From NCBI GenBank assembly GCA_008360975.2, contig CM039183.1:82558350-82622349 (forward strand): a stretch of DNA of 64,000 nucleotides, in the 5' to 3' direction. The DNA comes from Lichenostomus cassidix. Its lineage: Eukaryota; Chordata; Aves; Passeriformes; Meliphagidae. Position numbers and translations under genes: made by a program. The stretch's first letter is position 1. Each line of letters starts with the position of its first letter. The notes under the pieces are model-generated. The model made no database searches. It worked only from the letters and a program-made list of their open reading frames with translations, and had not been told where the DNA came from. Below, in pieces: positions 38,997-51,385 of this stretch.

Positions 38997-40280
38997 ACCT
39001 AACTGAGCTTTATTTTCACTGACACTGCTTTTCTTGAAGTTTATTATTCTGATTTTCTATCTGAGGAAAGGGGAAATGGCTGCAGTACTGATAGTGGTTA
39101 ATGCATCTACCAGTGCTGTTTTACCCTCATCATGTTTCCTGTGACACCAGCCCAGGGTCTGTGCCATTTTTCAGCTTGAAAAATGTGCTGCCTGGTAGAT
39201 CTCACCACATAAACCACAACTGTCAGCTTTTCTCAGCTCTGTCATTGAAAGCAATGCAATCCTGGCATAAGATCACAAACTGCACTTAAGCAAAATAAAT
39301 TCTTTGTGCTTCCATTTTCCATGGTTCTGGCCAAGAAAGGAGTTTTGAGAACTCCCCTGCTCTGATTTAATTTTGGTACTCTATTTTTCCTTGTTCCTGT
39401 AGCAATACTACTTTAAATTCTATTTTGTTACTCCTTTGGTCAACCTCACTCTGGATCATATCTTTCTTCAGTCTTATGTTTGCACTAAAATTGGAGAAAA
39501 GGTTAGTTTGCTTCTGTCTTCTTGAGTCATAGAGAATCCTGTTTCTAGTAGAATTCCAAGACCCAAGGTTAAAGATAGAAAAACTAGAGGAAGAGTTAGA
39601 CATGTGCATCTAAAACCACAGCATTTTAATTTGTATTGAAGAGGTGGATTATTAATTTCAACTTGTAAGATAAACCTCAGTGTTATGAAAAATTTAATTA
39701 ATTTATCTTTATACCAGCTATGATGGCAACAGAATTTTCTGACTGAAAGACAGGAAGAACCTAAATTCTGATTTCAGTGTAACATCAAAGTAACTTCACT
39801 GGCTTTCTGCTTATTATACATAATTTGGCTTTCAATTTTTCATTAGTCAATTTATTTTTGCTACGGAGCAAAAAGCTGATATTTATGTCCAAAATGATGA
39901 TGAGATTCTGTGAATGGCAATGCTGTGATGGTACGAAAAGGAAGAACCAGGGCCAGTTTTCCATCAGCTTTATAACCACTGAAAAAACTGAAGCAAAATG
40001 CTGAGAAGTGTTACAATTCTTTATATAGCTTAAGCCAAGAACTTTCAAGAATAGATATCCAAAAATAGCATTGTAGTAAATTTTGTATAGAGTTTTAACA
40101 GACTTTCTATTCACTCTTAACTACAGAAGAGCATGTGTTATAATTCTCCTCTAACTTTTGAAAAGGAAAAGGGAAAATCTAAGATACCAGCCACCAAAAG
40201 CGCAAACAGTATTTTTAGAGGCACATAATGTAACTAAAGGAGAAGGAATGAAAGCCGCACTGCAAAGCAAGTATGCCTGA

Positions 40281-40340
40281 GTGATACTTTAACATTTTCT
40301 GGCATAACTGTGTGATAATTTAACATTTTCTGTCATAAGC
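40281..40340. repeat. Near-tandem duplication, about 29-bp unit, two copies
   Basis: GTGATACTTTAACATTTTCT followed by GGCATAACT at 40281-40309 recurs as GTGATAATTTAACATTTTCT followed by GTCATAAGC at 40312-40340, offset by 31 bases, with few differences. Confidence 0.85.
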
Positions 40341-43016
40341 AATTTAGACAAAGTTAATTTCTGGGTATGCTGCATATAAGGAACATAGACATCATTAAGC
40401 ACCATCTGTCGCGTGTGCTGGAAACAGCAAGCAGAACCGCAGGCAGTATCTGGGGACAGGATCAGCTTCCTTTAGGGCAGTCTTCAGCAAACTCTTAAAC
40501 AGTAATGTCAGGCACTGCTCTAAGGCTTTCTTCCCATTAGAGGACCTAATAATACATTACTGACACTTATCACACCTCTTTGCCACCAAAGGAAGCAGGT
40601 AAACCTACAATTCGCTCTACTAACAGCTTGCAAAAATGAACCACAGAATGATTTTTACAGTTCTTAAATGTATATGAAGAATTGTAATATGAAGAGGCAG
40701 AAAACAGGTCAATTCCCCATCTTGTAGCTAATTTCTTTCAGGATAATACTGTTATAATAACTTCCACAGCATTGGTATTTTTTTAATCTAAATTGTTAGA
40801 CTTGAAGAGAAACCAGTCATGTTTTATCTGCCAATGTGTATTCTTAGCTCAAACAGTCCATTTTAGAGGAGGCATGTCAATAACCCAAAATCTGCCCAGC
40901 TGCTGTCAGGCAGTACCTGGAGGTCTGCCACACACCAGCACTGGAACTTGTCTTCGAAACATACTGAAGCATGAAATGGCCTTCTGATACTTGAAATCAG
41001 TGTAAAACCATGGGCATTCTTGAATTTCTTTACTAAAGAAAACCCCCAAACCCTTGCAAACTCTTCAAGTGCTCTACCATATAAGCTGTCCCTTCAGCAC
41101 ATGATGGGTATAAGTCTATTATCAATGAACTGTAGATTGTGTGAAAGAACTACTGCTTTTGCAGCAAGCTCCATTGCTAGCAGGGAGGTTTTGAATCTGC
41201 TAAAGCAGGTTCAATATATTGTGCTTCTCTTCAAAAAGCAGTCCCATGCTCTACAAGACCACACTCTCAGAGGCACGTTTTTACACCATACACCAAACAG
41301 CTAATCAAGCCACTGATCTCATGCTGTTTTCCTTGCTTCCTGTTGAAAGCCTGAGTAAACAGCAGCGTGTGCTCAGCTGCAGCCCCATTAGCCAAAATCT
41401 TAGACATTTCTCCAGCTTGATGACCAAGTATTTAAGTGAACAACTAATAGTTGCTGTATAATTAAAAGATCATTATTTTTGAGTTCTTTGCATAAACCTC
41501 CCTCTGAGCTGAGAGCTGATGCCAGACACAGTGACAAAGGTCACACATTACCTGAGCAAATATGATATGATAACCTCAATCAGAGACTGCACTGTTTGTT
41601 GGCAGTGATGAATGAGGCACATGGTCATTAGCACACCTAGTGGTTAAAATTATGACAAGCTTTTAAGACTGATTTTCTGCTTTACTTCTTGGAAGAATAG
41701 TAATCTGCATCATGGGAGGAGGCTATTCACGCAGTTAATCACCTTGGGTACTTGCGTAGTCCAGAGAGAAAGACTCTCTGAATTGCTCTTTGAGAAAGCT
41801 TATTTTTCTCTTTTCTGTCTAGGAATGGAGCCAAGAGAAGTTTAGATACCCAGATTAGGTGCCTAGGGTAAGCAAGTGTGATGACGCCAAACAAATAGGC
41901 ACATACAAAATCTTAAACCACAAAACAGTGCAAACGTTCTGCCCATTAACCATGATTATTGGAAGCAATTCTGGTGTCCCCTAACCCGTTCTGTCAGCAT
42001 AGCCAGAGCAAAATTTCAAGGTGAAAGAGTAGTTTCCAGGGTTTCTTGAATAAGAAAAAATGTTTAAAAAGGAAAAAAAAAACCCTCAAAAATTTCTCTG
42101 ACCATGAATACACTCCAAACCTGTCAGGAGCTCAAAGTTTTAAAAATTAGACAGAAAAAAATCCACATTAATGCACTTATGGACTTTAGTGTTTCCTAGT
42201 CTTATTAAGGGACTTAATATATATTAAGTACAATATCTATTGATTTTGGTGTGGTACATTCAAGTCACACATTTAGAGCTTATGTAGAAAGATACAACCA
42301 GGAAAGTCAAGCTTCATGTAGCTATAAGAGCATGTCACCCTATGCCCTACTATTCAAAATAAAAGGGTCATAGTGGGGACTTTTCAGGCAAAGTGACTTA
42401 ATGTGTTCTGAATTCATTCTTTCGTTTAAATTGACTTAAATTTCCTCAACATGCCTATGTACACAAACCCAATGCTTCTTCAAATTTACCAAAAATAAAA
42501 ATCTGCAATCAATTAACTCATCTTTCATTTTGTCATCACTTAGACAATGTAGTTGAATGGGTCTCTACAGTGCCTTGTTTCTCTGTCCCTCGAGATCTGC
42601 CTGCACCAGTATGGTTAGGAAAGTTAAGCTGAATTAACTAAACATGCGAAATAAAAATGCATCAGTAAAAATGTATTAATCCCTAAGGCACAGTCCTCAT
42701 TCACAAACAAAGCTGTCTTAATTCTTCACTATTTTAACTCTCAAAAGGAGCACCTAAACAAGGCTTTTGTGCACTTAAACTAATTCACATTCACTTAACA
42801 CCTTTACTTAACATCCTCCTGTGACAAAGCAATGCCAGCGAGATCTTTAGCATAAACACTCTCAGGAACAAAAACATCTTTACTGCCGGTAGAGTTTATT
42901 TCACTTTGGGAGCAGGCTATTCTCAGAGCAGAGCTCTTCTTTTGCCAGGGGAAGTCTCATCTCCATTCCAACAGGTTGGTGGTAAATGCTATTAAAAAAA
43001 CAACCAACCAGCTTCC

Positions 43017-43066
43017 TAATAGCAGACAAACATATTTAATGAGACAATTTAATAGCAGACAAACAT
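43017..43066. repeat. Direct duplication of a 17-bp word
   Basis: TAATAGCAGACAAACAT occurs at 43017-43033 and again exactly at 43050-43066, separated by 16 bases of AT-rich sequence. It is a local duplication with no known function. Confidence 0.85.
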
Positions 43067-46000
43067 CTATTCATGAGAACCATGTATTATTTTCCTGCTT
43101 CACTCAATAACATATGGAAAAGTATTTCTAAATTTAATAATTGAAACATCAGGAGTTTCTGGTTTGGCAATTTATTTTGTTTTTTATAAATACTTTCAAG
43201 CAATTTGCTAGTTATTAAATGTTATTGCCTTCTAGTGCTCATCACAATGTTAGACAATACCTCTACTCAACACTTTTGTGTAACAATTCAAACATTTGTC
43301 TGTCTCATAAGGAGACACAGCTTCCTGCAGTAGCCTAGTTTATTGTTCAGCTTTTCAGTACAACTAAGCTATGTTGGTTATAGTCCTCAGGTAAAATTAA
43401 AGCCCTTTGCTAGAGCATTTTTATTTCTTTCTACAGTGTTTCCAGGGCATTTTCTGTAGCTATCACTATGAAATACTAGTAAAAGCTCAGTCTTTTTGCT
43501 GATTTGTATTGCAAACATTTTCACTGAATTATGCAAGATACAGAAAGCCAGAAGCAGCGCTGGAAAGAGAAGAGGAAGTAAAACTAATAGCTGTGATGGC
43601 AACAGCCCCACAACAGAGGAGGAAAGAAGCAAAGATGGAATAGACAGAGCTGGAGGCAAATGAGGAGGAGGTGGAAGGATTCTCTGTCCAGCTTGTGCTT
43701 AGCCACAGGGCAACTGCTGCCAAGGCATCTTTTGGACAGTTTGGTTTCCTTGTTCTGGTGGTGGCTGCTTTTATGAGCACTTTTGCTGTTTATTTTGCAT
43801 CCCACAGTGTAGTCTGCCTTCCTTCCTCTCACTGTGCCCCATCCAGCTGCCCTGTCCTTCCTCAAATGCTCATTGCCTTGCTACAGCCAGAGTCACAGAC
43901 TGTGCAAGAGTCCCTGAGCCACACGTTTGCTACATACTCTTTCCCTTCATTACTCCCCAGCAAGCATCTCTGGGTAGCTTGGCATCTCTTTACCCCTCTT
44001 CTCATTTACACATCCATATACATTTGCCAGTAGATGCCAGTAGTGCATCTACTGGCCTTGTTCTGTCTAAAATTCACTGCTTATTCAATGTGCCTCTATG
44101 AGCAACTGAAATTTTTAAAAAGTTTGCTTAAAAGAGATGCAATGGCCCTGAGAGTACCAATGGACCTGCCTACCCCTGCCCAAACCTTCTGGGGCTTTTT
44201 CAATCCTGCCCACAGTCCAGAATCCCATTTGAGCCCCTTGAGGCCACCAGCCCTTGCAGCAGGGACAGCCTCCTGGTGAGTAGTCCCAGGGGGATGGACC
44301 CTGAAGGGAGGGTGTATCCTTGTGCAGTCAGTCCTTGCTGATCCCTGACAGAAAGAAAGCAGTTTATTTTACAGTAATTTCTCACCAAAATGTAACTTCC
44401 TACTTGTAAACCCTAAGACTCCAAACTTTACTCTGCTTCCTTGTCTTATTTAAGGTTTCTTTCTAGCTTGGCTATCTTTGTAAGAAAGTCATCTCTGAAA
44501 GATACATGTACACATCTTCTATGCTCTGGTCTTTCCCATTCTGAGTTCCTATTTCCCGAAGAAAGGCAAAGTGTTTGGTGCTTAGAGGTAACAGGTATGA
44601 AATGACAAAAACAGCTGGAAAGGAAAAGAAAGTAAAGAAGAGTCCTACAACAGAGATGGAGTAGGGTTTGCATTTCAGACTTAGGCACTCTTACTGTTAT
44701 CACACCTGTTTTACACATGGGTACATTTGAGCCACCACAATAGGGTCACTAATGGATGAGCTATCCCTACAGAATAGGAAAACAAAACCCATAAGAACTA
44801 AGATGGTAGATAAATGAGATTTAAATTATATAAGCAAAAATAAATACAAATAAAATACATCAATATATTAAACTATGAGTTAAGCCAGGGGTTTATCATT
44901 ATTTTAGTATATAGCTCTGTTGCTTTCAAATGTATAGCACCAATGACTGGCTCAGTTTCCTAGGCACTACTATATTTGGCTCTGCAGTTTGTTTTGAAAG
45001 AACTTGAAACCTCAGCCTATTTGAAAATTAGGTTAATCTGTGACTTTCTTGCAAAGGCTTGCAAAGAGTGTCTTCTGACATCTACTGCTTGCGTCTGTAT
45101 TGTGGCCAAGTATGAAAATGAGCCTTTGAGCCACCTACATTCCCCTCTCAATGCTGTGCTTGATTCAAAAAACAAACTCCTATATATTGCTTGCTTGATG
45201 TGGAGACGGCAGCAACCCTTGAAAACATTTAACTGGGTTGAAGTAGGAGCAGAGGCTATAAAATTTCATTTAATGAAAATTACTTTAACAGGACAGAACA
45301 CTCTGTTATATTTGTGTTCAAGCATATTGTATGAATGAATCAGATATTGTCAAAGTGGGAGGATGAGCCTTCTGCAAAGTGGAAATGTTTCTTCAAGAAA
45401 AGACTCCATTTTGAAAAATTATGGAAGAGTTAAAAGTATTATAGCTACTTCTCTCCTACTATTTATATATAAAGCTAAAGTATTACTTGGCACAAATGTA
45501 TTAACAAGTTCTTTACAGAGATACTGGAATGCTTACTGGTCTGGAGGGACTGATATTTTTCCAGTTTGCTGTTCCCTTTAAATTGTTTTATTTTCCATTA
45601 GCTATAAAATCCTTATGTTTTCACAGCACTGAGAACAGGAAGGGATACTTTTTCAAAAAAGGCAGCTGAAAATGAGCAGCACTGACTTCTTGATTTGCTT
45701 ACCTTGTCCTTCCCTTTGACTTTCTTAATCAGCCAAAACTTAATTTTCATGACACTTTATACCAATCAATGAATTTGCTTTAATGGAAAATTGTTTATGT
45801 TGACAATGCACACTTTTGTTTTCCTTACTTTTTTAAACTTTCACAACAAAATTCCTTTTCCATTTCTTTTGAGGATAAACTCCCAAACCAACTGAGAAAA
45901 ACTGGAAAATACTTAAATGCTGTGATTCCTCCTGTACCTGAAATCTTGCGCTGTCCTATTTTCTCAATAATATTGACAGGGACATTACATAACACGTTGT

Positions 46001-46078
46001 GAGTGACCCTGTGCTCACAATGTAAGTAATGAATGGAAGTGTCTGAAGATGAAAAGTTAAGCTACCTCATGACATATA
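43067..46078. other. Unique non-coding sequence
   Basis: No gene recognised. Frames at 43671-44033 (plus, 120 codons), 44976-45338 (plus, 120 codons) and 45363-45581 (plus) show no domain, and the first has a hydrophobic, Ser-rich composition without family resemblance. They are considered chance. A 12-bp hairpin at 44026-44056 is listed separately. Confidence 0.45.
44026..44056. repeat. Perfect 12-bp inverted repeat (hairpin)
   Basis: GCCAGTAGATGC at 44026-44037 and its exact reverse complement GCATCTACTGGC at 44045-44056 flank a 7-base loop CAGTAGT that itself repeats part of the arm. A related but imperfect inverted repeat (CTCCACCTACTG / CAGTAGATGGAG) occurs at 46615-46643, sharing the CAGTAGATG word. 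Confidence 0.85.
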
Positions 46079-46270
46079 TTGTCTGCTCCCTCACATGAAA
46101 AGCCTGGCCCCATTATAACTACAGGTGGCTTTTCAAAAGCATCTACTACAGCTTCAACTCTTTCTCTCTTTCCTCCACTCTCTGCAGGGATTCCTTTAAC
46201 ATCAGTTTGCACCTCAACAGCTGACCCAAAGGCTCCCAAGCAAGGTTGTGTTCAGCTCTGCCAGAAATAA
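46079..46270 (+). other. Exon-like segment, open on both strands
   Basis: The plus strand carries a very strong splice-acceptor-like sequence at 46150-46187, a pyrimidine tract ending CTTTCCTCCACTCTCTGCAG followed by G. After it the frame reads IPLTSVCTSTADPKAPKQGC and ends at TAA 46268-46270. The same plus frame is also open through the pyrimidine tract back to 46079. On the minus strand a 60-codon frame (46239-46057, TTG start) reads smoothly, with TDVKGIPAESGGKRERVEAV and then VVIMGPGFSCEGADNICHE, followed by a donor-like GAG|GTAGCT. I do not recognise a protein in either direction. It may be an exon of an unidentified gene, an exon of a long non-coding RNA, or chance; the strand is undecided. 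Confidence 0.15.
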
Positions 46271-47440
46271 GTCACTGTATACTGAGTTAAGGGAGTATAG
46301 CACAAAACATTGTGCAAGATTTTCTCTCACATATTTTGAAAGATGTCTGAATTGTAATCAACTATACATACACAGAGCATGAAGCATGGTAATGAAAAGG
46401 GTAAATCTGCCTGAAATCAGTCCATATGTGAAAGTTACAATATTTTGATTTTGAGTCCTGTGCAACTACAGTTGATTTCAAACTCTATTTTACATTAAAA
46501 AAGTAATCAATCCCTTCTTATAATATACATTACAATATATTGAGATGCTCAGTTCTCTTATTATTGTATCTTGTGGACAGATGCAAACTTTCACATGGTG
46601 TACTACTCACATTTCTCCACCTACTGACTACCAGTAGATGGAGTTTAACAAAAAGCCATTTTTCATAATCAGATATATGAGCTGTACATTTGCTTCTTAG
46701 GCATGTTAGACCAAAGGTGCAGTAGACAAATTCAAAAGAACCACATATATGACCTGAAACTTTGCCAATGTTTTTCTTGATAATACAAATATTAAGTCTG
46801 TAACTTGAAGCAGAATACAGCCAAAACCAACCAGGATGCAGATGGTATGAGTTGCCAGCATGGTTATGGCAATGCCAACACTTACAGGATACAAAAAAGT
46901 ATTCTTGGATAAATATTCCAAAGGATCCATCTTACTTTACCTTTCTAAAGGGTGAGAATATTTATCTTATTTTGACATGACTTTTGACCACTAAGTACAA
47001 GCACTGAATTGCTTCTCTCATGTTTCTAAACCTAAAAAAAAAAAAAAAAGCACATTCTAAACGTCCGTTTTAATTCTGAATGAAATTTTGGATTAAACTC
47101 ATTTTAGTTCCTAGTCTATTGAAATTTCAACAGAGATCCCTAATCATTATCTATTAAGTCAAAACAAAAGCCTTATTTAATTGCTAAGGGGAATTATTTT
47201 AATGAAAGCACGAGCTCCCATTAGTCTTGCACATTGCATGCACAGATCTATTTCCTTTGTAGTCACTAGATACCTTCTGAAGTCTGAGAGACTTCCCATT
47301 TTGGACTTGAAGACTAAGGCTAGAAGACAAAACCTTTTAAAAATTGTTTGGTATCTCTCAGGCAAGAAGCTGGTTAAAAGAGTAAAATGCCTTTTCAGAT
47401 CGAGGATCTTTGAGGGTTTGCACAATTTTAGAAAATCTAG
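46271..47440. other. Unique non-coding sequence
   Basis: No gene recognised. An A-run lies at 47034-47049. Both strands are open from about 47.18 kb to 47.46 kb, but the open region runs into the palindromic repeat at 47441-47513, which argues for repeat-derived rather than coding sequence. Confidence 0.45.
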
Positions 47441-47513
47441 GACCAAGTTTATCCCTGGCATAACTCTGCAGATTCCTGAATTTCATGGAGTTATGGCATT
47501 GATAAATCTGTCC
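47441..47513. repeat. Imperfect palindrome with about 26-bp arms (old MITE-like element)
   Basis: The left arm GACCAAGTTTATCCCTGGCA plus TAACTC (47441-47466) is nearly the reverse complement of the right arm GAGTTATGGCATTGATAAAT plus CTGTCC (47488-47513); most positions pair with a few mismatches and a one-base shift. From general knowledge, an old sauropsid palindromic repeat of the type 'AAATTCATCCCTGGTGTAACTCC ... GGAGTTACACCAGGGATGAATTT' looks like the parent. That link is an inference; the palindrome is seen directly. Confidence 0.5.
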
Positions 47514-48989
47514 CCTGGTAGCTTGCAACTAGATGAATGAATATTACTGCATGAGAGTAAAAAGACATTGTATTATATTCACTCTCTTTGGGTTTAAATT
47601 AGTTGTCTTTCACATTTATACCTTTAGGATTATGAAAAATCTCTTAATAGAAGGTATATTTATTAAGCTTCTCATTTGCATATACATTTATATATACTCA
47701 ATCCTATTGAAAATAGCATTTATTTGAAGAGACATAATTGCTAAAGCTGATGTCCTGTTGGAAAGATGAGGCTGCACAAGGAAGGTAATGGTCTGTATTT
47801 TTCAGGTTCATTTAAATGTAATAAGCTAATATTGCGACTCCCATTAAGACCTTTGAAAATGTAATTAAATGCTCAAATGACTACTAACATGATTAAACGA
47901 ACAGGGTAGGTTATTCACTAAGCTTATTAAAGACGTTTCACAGTCCGTCCTGCTTAGTAATAAATCACACTGAATTTTTTTTTTAGAGCATATAAGCAGG
48001 CAAGCAATTTTACCATTATCCTGGTAATGTGCTGGAATGCTATTCCATTTTTTTAAAAAAAGCACATCAGTTACACCTGTGTCACAGTTTTGTTGTGTTC
48101 TGGGGTTTTTTTGTTTGTTTCTTTTATTCATATCAGGTCTTTGTTTCTCTAAAGGGAATGCAGTAGAGGGAGCTCTTTTAAAATGCCTTCAATCTAATTG
48201 AACAACTTATGTGCTCATTCCTCGAGTTTGGTCTGGTATGTGCAAAGAAAAGAGACTTTGTGGAATATACTTAGGCATAATTTAAAATATATTGCACTAT
48301 TATAGTGCTTATTTAATTAAAGCTTTCTTCAGTAATTTGTATTTTTTCCCATGATGATCCATATTGCCATCAACTTACTTTCCAAGCTACCTTCCCCACT
48401 GACCTTACACAAATGAAATAACTTCACTTCTGTTCACTGTTGCTCTGTTTACACATTTACTAATACAGAAATATTTAATTATATGGTAGAGTATGCATCC
48501 ACATAGGCACATGATATGTGATAATATGTACTGCATGCATTTATACAATGTATACCTATACTGTCTGTATTATACAGATATACATGTATTTACAAATGAA
48601 TGAATGTTATATGAATTAAGACACAAAACTTGTATTATATGACTATATGTGTATAAATATATAGTGTTTTTTCCTCATATTGCATCACTTTCCCACAATG
48701 ATCTCTGAAGCCTTTTCTGAGTTCTGTTCTTCAGGATACAAAATTCTACAACTACAGCTAAAATTTCTTATCTAAATTTGTACTTGCTTTTATAAGGACA
48801 TACACACTTTTGAACATGAAGTGCTGCATGTTTTATCACTATTTGCCACATCAGTATGTGTTATCTACAAATTCTACCAGCAGACTGGGGGTTTTTACCT
48901 GTTTGTTTTCTTCCAGATATTGGAAAAGCATAAACATTACCTCTGGAGTCTCTTCTATCACCACTAGAAACATCTTGACTCAGCTGTGA
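47514..48989. other. Unique AT-rich non-coding sequence
   Basis: No gene recognised. The portion at 48.45-48.67 kb is rich in TATA, TGTAT and ACATAT words and looks like cryptically simple DNA. The portions at 47.81-47.96 kb and 48.17-48.24 kb have a less random texture and could be conserved elements. Confidence 0.45.
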
Positions 48990-49268
48990 GTCTCCATGGA
49001 CAACTTCAATGAGAGGTTTATCAGACAAATTATTCTTGAGCCCTATTCTTTCCACTAAAGCACCCACAGGCAGTCATTATTTTGTCCAGGACTGGAATCA
49101 AGATAACCAGTTTCCAGTCACAGCTGAGTCTTTCCACTTGAACTTTTCAAGCAGAGGCACATCAGATTCCTTTGCATTTATGCCAAATCCTACAAAATTG
49201 TGAGGAATTGCCACCAAAATGGTAGAAACCTGTCTCTGCTTTGTGGACATGGACCAAGTCAGCGAGGT
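48883..49268 (-). pseudogene. Exon-like segment, possibly a decayed exon of an unidentified gene
   Basis: On the minus strand an acceptor-like TATTCCCTTAACAG precedes 49268. From there a frame of 56 codons reads naturally, with VAIPHNFVGFGINAKESDVP and then EKFKWKDSAVTGNWLS, and stops at TGA 49100-49098. A second frame, open after a stop near 49077, continues with ERIGLKNNLSDKPLIEVVHG and SGDRRDSRGNVYAFPISGRK, and then meets a good donor-like CAAACAG|GTAAAA at about 48883. Joining the two would need a frameshift, hence the pseudogene reading. On the opposite strand an unbroken frame at 49009-49203 spans the same DNA (includes YFVQDWNQDNQFPVTAESF) and follows an acceptor-like GACTCAG. I do not recognise the protein in either direction, and strand and status remain open. 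Confidence 0.18.
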
Positions 49269-51360
49269 CTGTTAAGGGAATAGCACTTAACTCTCATAGA
49301 TACTGTTTCAAATTTTTGATCTTTTGTCAGATTTTATGTAATAGATACATATCCCCCCTCCAAATACCTAACAAATGTTTATTAAAGACATCTGTTCTTT
49401 TTTGGCAACATGGCCAATAAATTTCCATCCCATAATAGGCCTAAACAACTTTTGAAGAGACTAGTAAGAAGTGATGTTTTAAACACAAAAACCCCACCAA
49501 AATTCCTAGAATAGTTTCACTTCATCAGAATAGCTTTCTTGTATCTTTAACTACTCTTATCAACAGCCCATACTTTACAACTCTACTAAATGAACAAACA
49601 GATGTAGAAATCCATATAAATCGGATTTTCTTCCAGCAATTTTGAAAAGAGAGATTCAGCAGTTTTGACTGTGCAGTAAGATGGACCTAATCATTACTTA
49701 GATATGTTTGAGTTTTTGCAGTGCTTATCTCCACTTTCAGGACAGCATATTGAAGACATCTCCTTCCTCACTTTCTAAATATATTACATGATAATACAAA
49801 CCCCAAGATTTCATAATGCTCATTTCTGTGCATGGAATGATCCTGTCTGATCTACCTAGATTCATTCCACTACAGTCTGTAAGTCATGTGGCACACACAA
49901 GCCTGCAGGTACTTACATGAATGAAACAGCACTAAATGGCTGCTCAGAAACAGAAACTGAAATGTTTACAGCCAGGGATATCTTGTGACTCTTGGCCTTC
50001 CACGACATGCACAGCCTTTCTTGCCCTAAAATTCTTGCATCACACTGCCTATACTAATGATAAATAGACTTTTAGTTAGACCCTTGTTTTAAGGAATATG
50101 CTCCGGTCTTATATCCTCACCTTTTGTTTTAATAAAATTCATGTCTTCACCATTCTACTAAGGTTTGACCTTGCTGATATATAGTCTGAATCTGACTAAA
50201 GGAAATGAAAATTCCTGTGCAGGTTGGATCTTGTCAGAGAAACATATGGTATCTTCTACATCAGTACTACATTGATTAAAAATGCTTATTTTCACAACTA
50301 ATGATTGTTATAAAGTAGAACAAAAAAAATCTAGGATTTCAAAGAAAGCAGTAATATCAATTGAAATAACCACCATTTATTAAGGCTGGCTGCTGCAAGT
50401 ATTTTAAAAGTAGAGGTAAGAGGCATAGGGGGTTCAGACTATTTCTTAGAGGCAGGCTAAATTAGCTGTGATGGACTTTTAAGTATGCAAATTACTGAAT
50501 TATTGTCCATAATTTGTTTAGTGTTCCTATGTCATATTAGAACTGTGCAAAGGCACCTTGATTCATACTATAGCTTTTTTTTAATAATATTTATTTTCTC
50601 CCCCAGAAAAATCCTTGTTCTGTCTGCTCTTGTCATTCATTATGAAATTCATTATGTTGAGTGGATGTAAGTCTGAAGGTATTGACATTACATCTCACTG
50701 TAATCTTGACAGAGCATAGCAGACTGAGGAGAGGATATCAGGAAGAAATCATTAATACACCTGAGACTATGCTCTTCTGGCTAACACGGGGGATGTGTAG
50801 GTGTCTTGATTAATAACAAGAGTAAAAGACTGTGTGCAGTGACAACCTTCATGACTAAACTAAATTTTTGAGAAGTCCCCTACTAGAAAGTCTAGGAAAC
50901 TTGCCTACATCTATTGATTTTCCAGGTCTGAAAGAAAAATAGACATGGGTTTAACAGAAAATTCTGCTAAACAGCCCTTAACTGAGCTAGAGGAGAGTGA
51001 CAGTTCTACCTGTCTGTACTGCTCAATTAACTTTCCAGAGGGTAAATCCTCTGTTCCTGCATGTTATAACTCCCACAGAAATAACTGACAATCTTCAGCT
51101 GTGCCAGTTTAACACAGAAAATTGTACAACTCACTTAGGAACTTCAGCTTGACCCAATCACACAAAAAATATTTCTGATGATGGTGACCTAAATATCCTA
51201 AGAACAGTACTAGCTAGGCAAACAATTATTTCTGAGAGTGCAACTGTCCATTTCTACACTGAACACTAATGAATAAAATATTTCAAATTTAGAATAATAT
51301 CCATGGTCTATCTTAAGAACTGGAACTGGAAAAAAAAATTATTTTCATGATATAATATTC

Positions 51361-51385
51361 AATGAAATATATATAATATTTCATT
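51361..51385. repeat. Perfect 10-bp AT-rich inverted repeat
   Basis: AATGAAATAT at 51361-51370 and its reverse complement ATATTTCATT at 51376-51385 flank ATATA. AT-rich palindromes of this size arise often by chance in AT-rich DNA. Confidence 0.6.

Larger units (their letters stand above)
36181..43016. other. Unique non-coding sequence
   Basis: No gene recognised. A GC-richer patch lies at 38.0-38.27 kb without any recognisable content. The segment at 40.38-40.47 kb contains several CpG words (CTGTCGCGTGTGC) that are unusual in this window. The rest is AT-rich with frequent stops. Confidence 0.5.

Noticed and set aside
43671..44033. 120-codon plus frame with hydrophobic segments
   Set aside because: No upstream promoter or recognisable family, and the hydrophobic runs follow from T-rich sequence; treated as chance.
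47181..47540. 119-codon plus frame and 94-codon minus frame over the same DNA
   Set aside because: Openness on both strands overlaps a palindromic repeat at 47441-47513; no domain is recognised.
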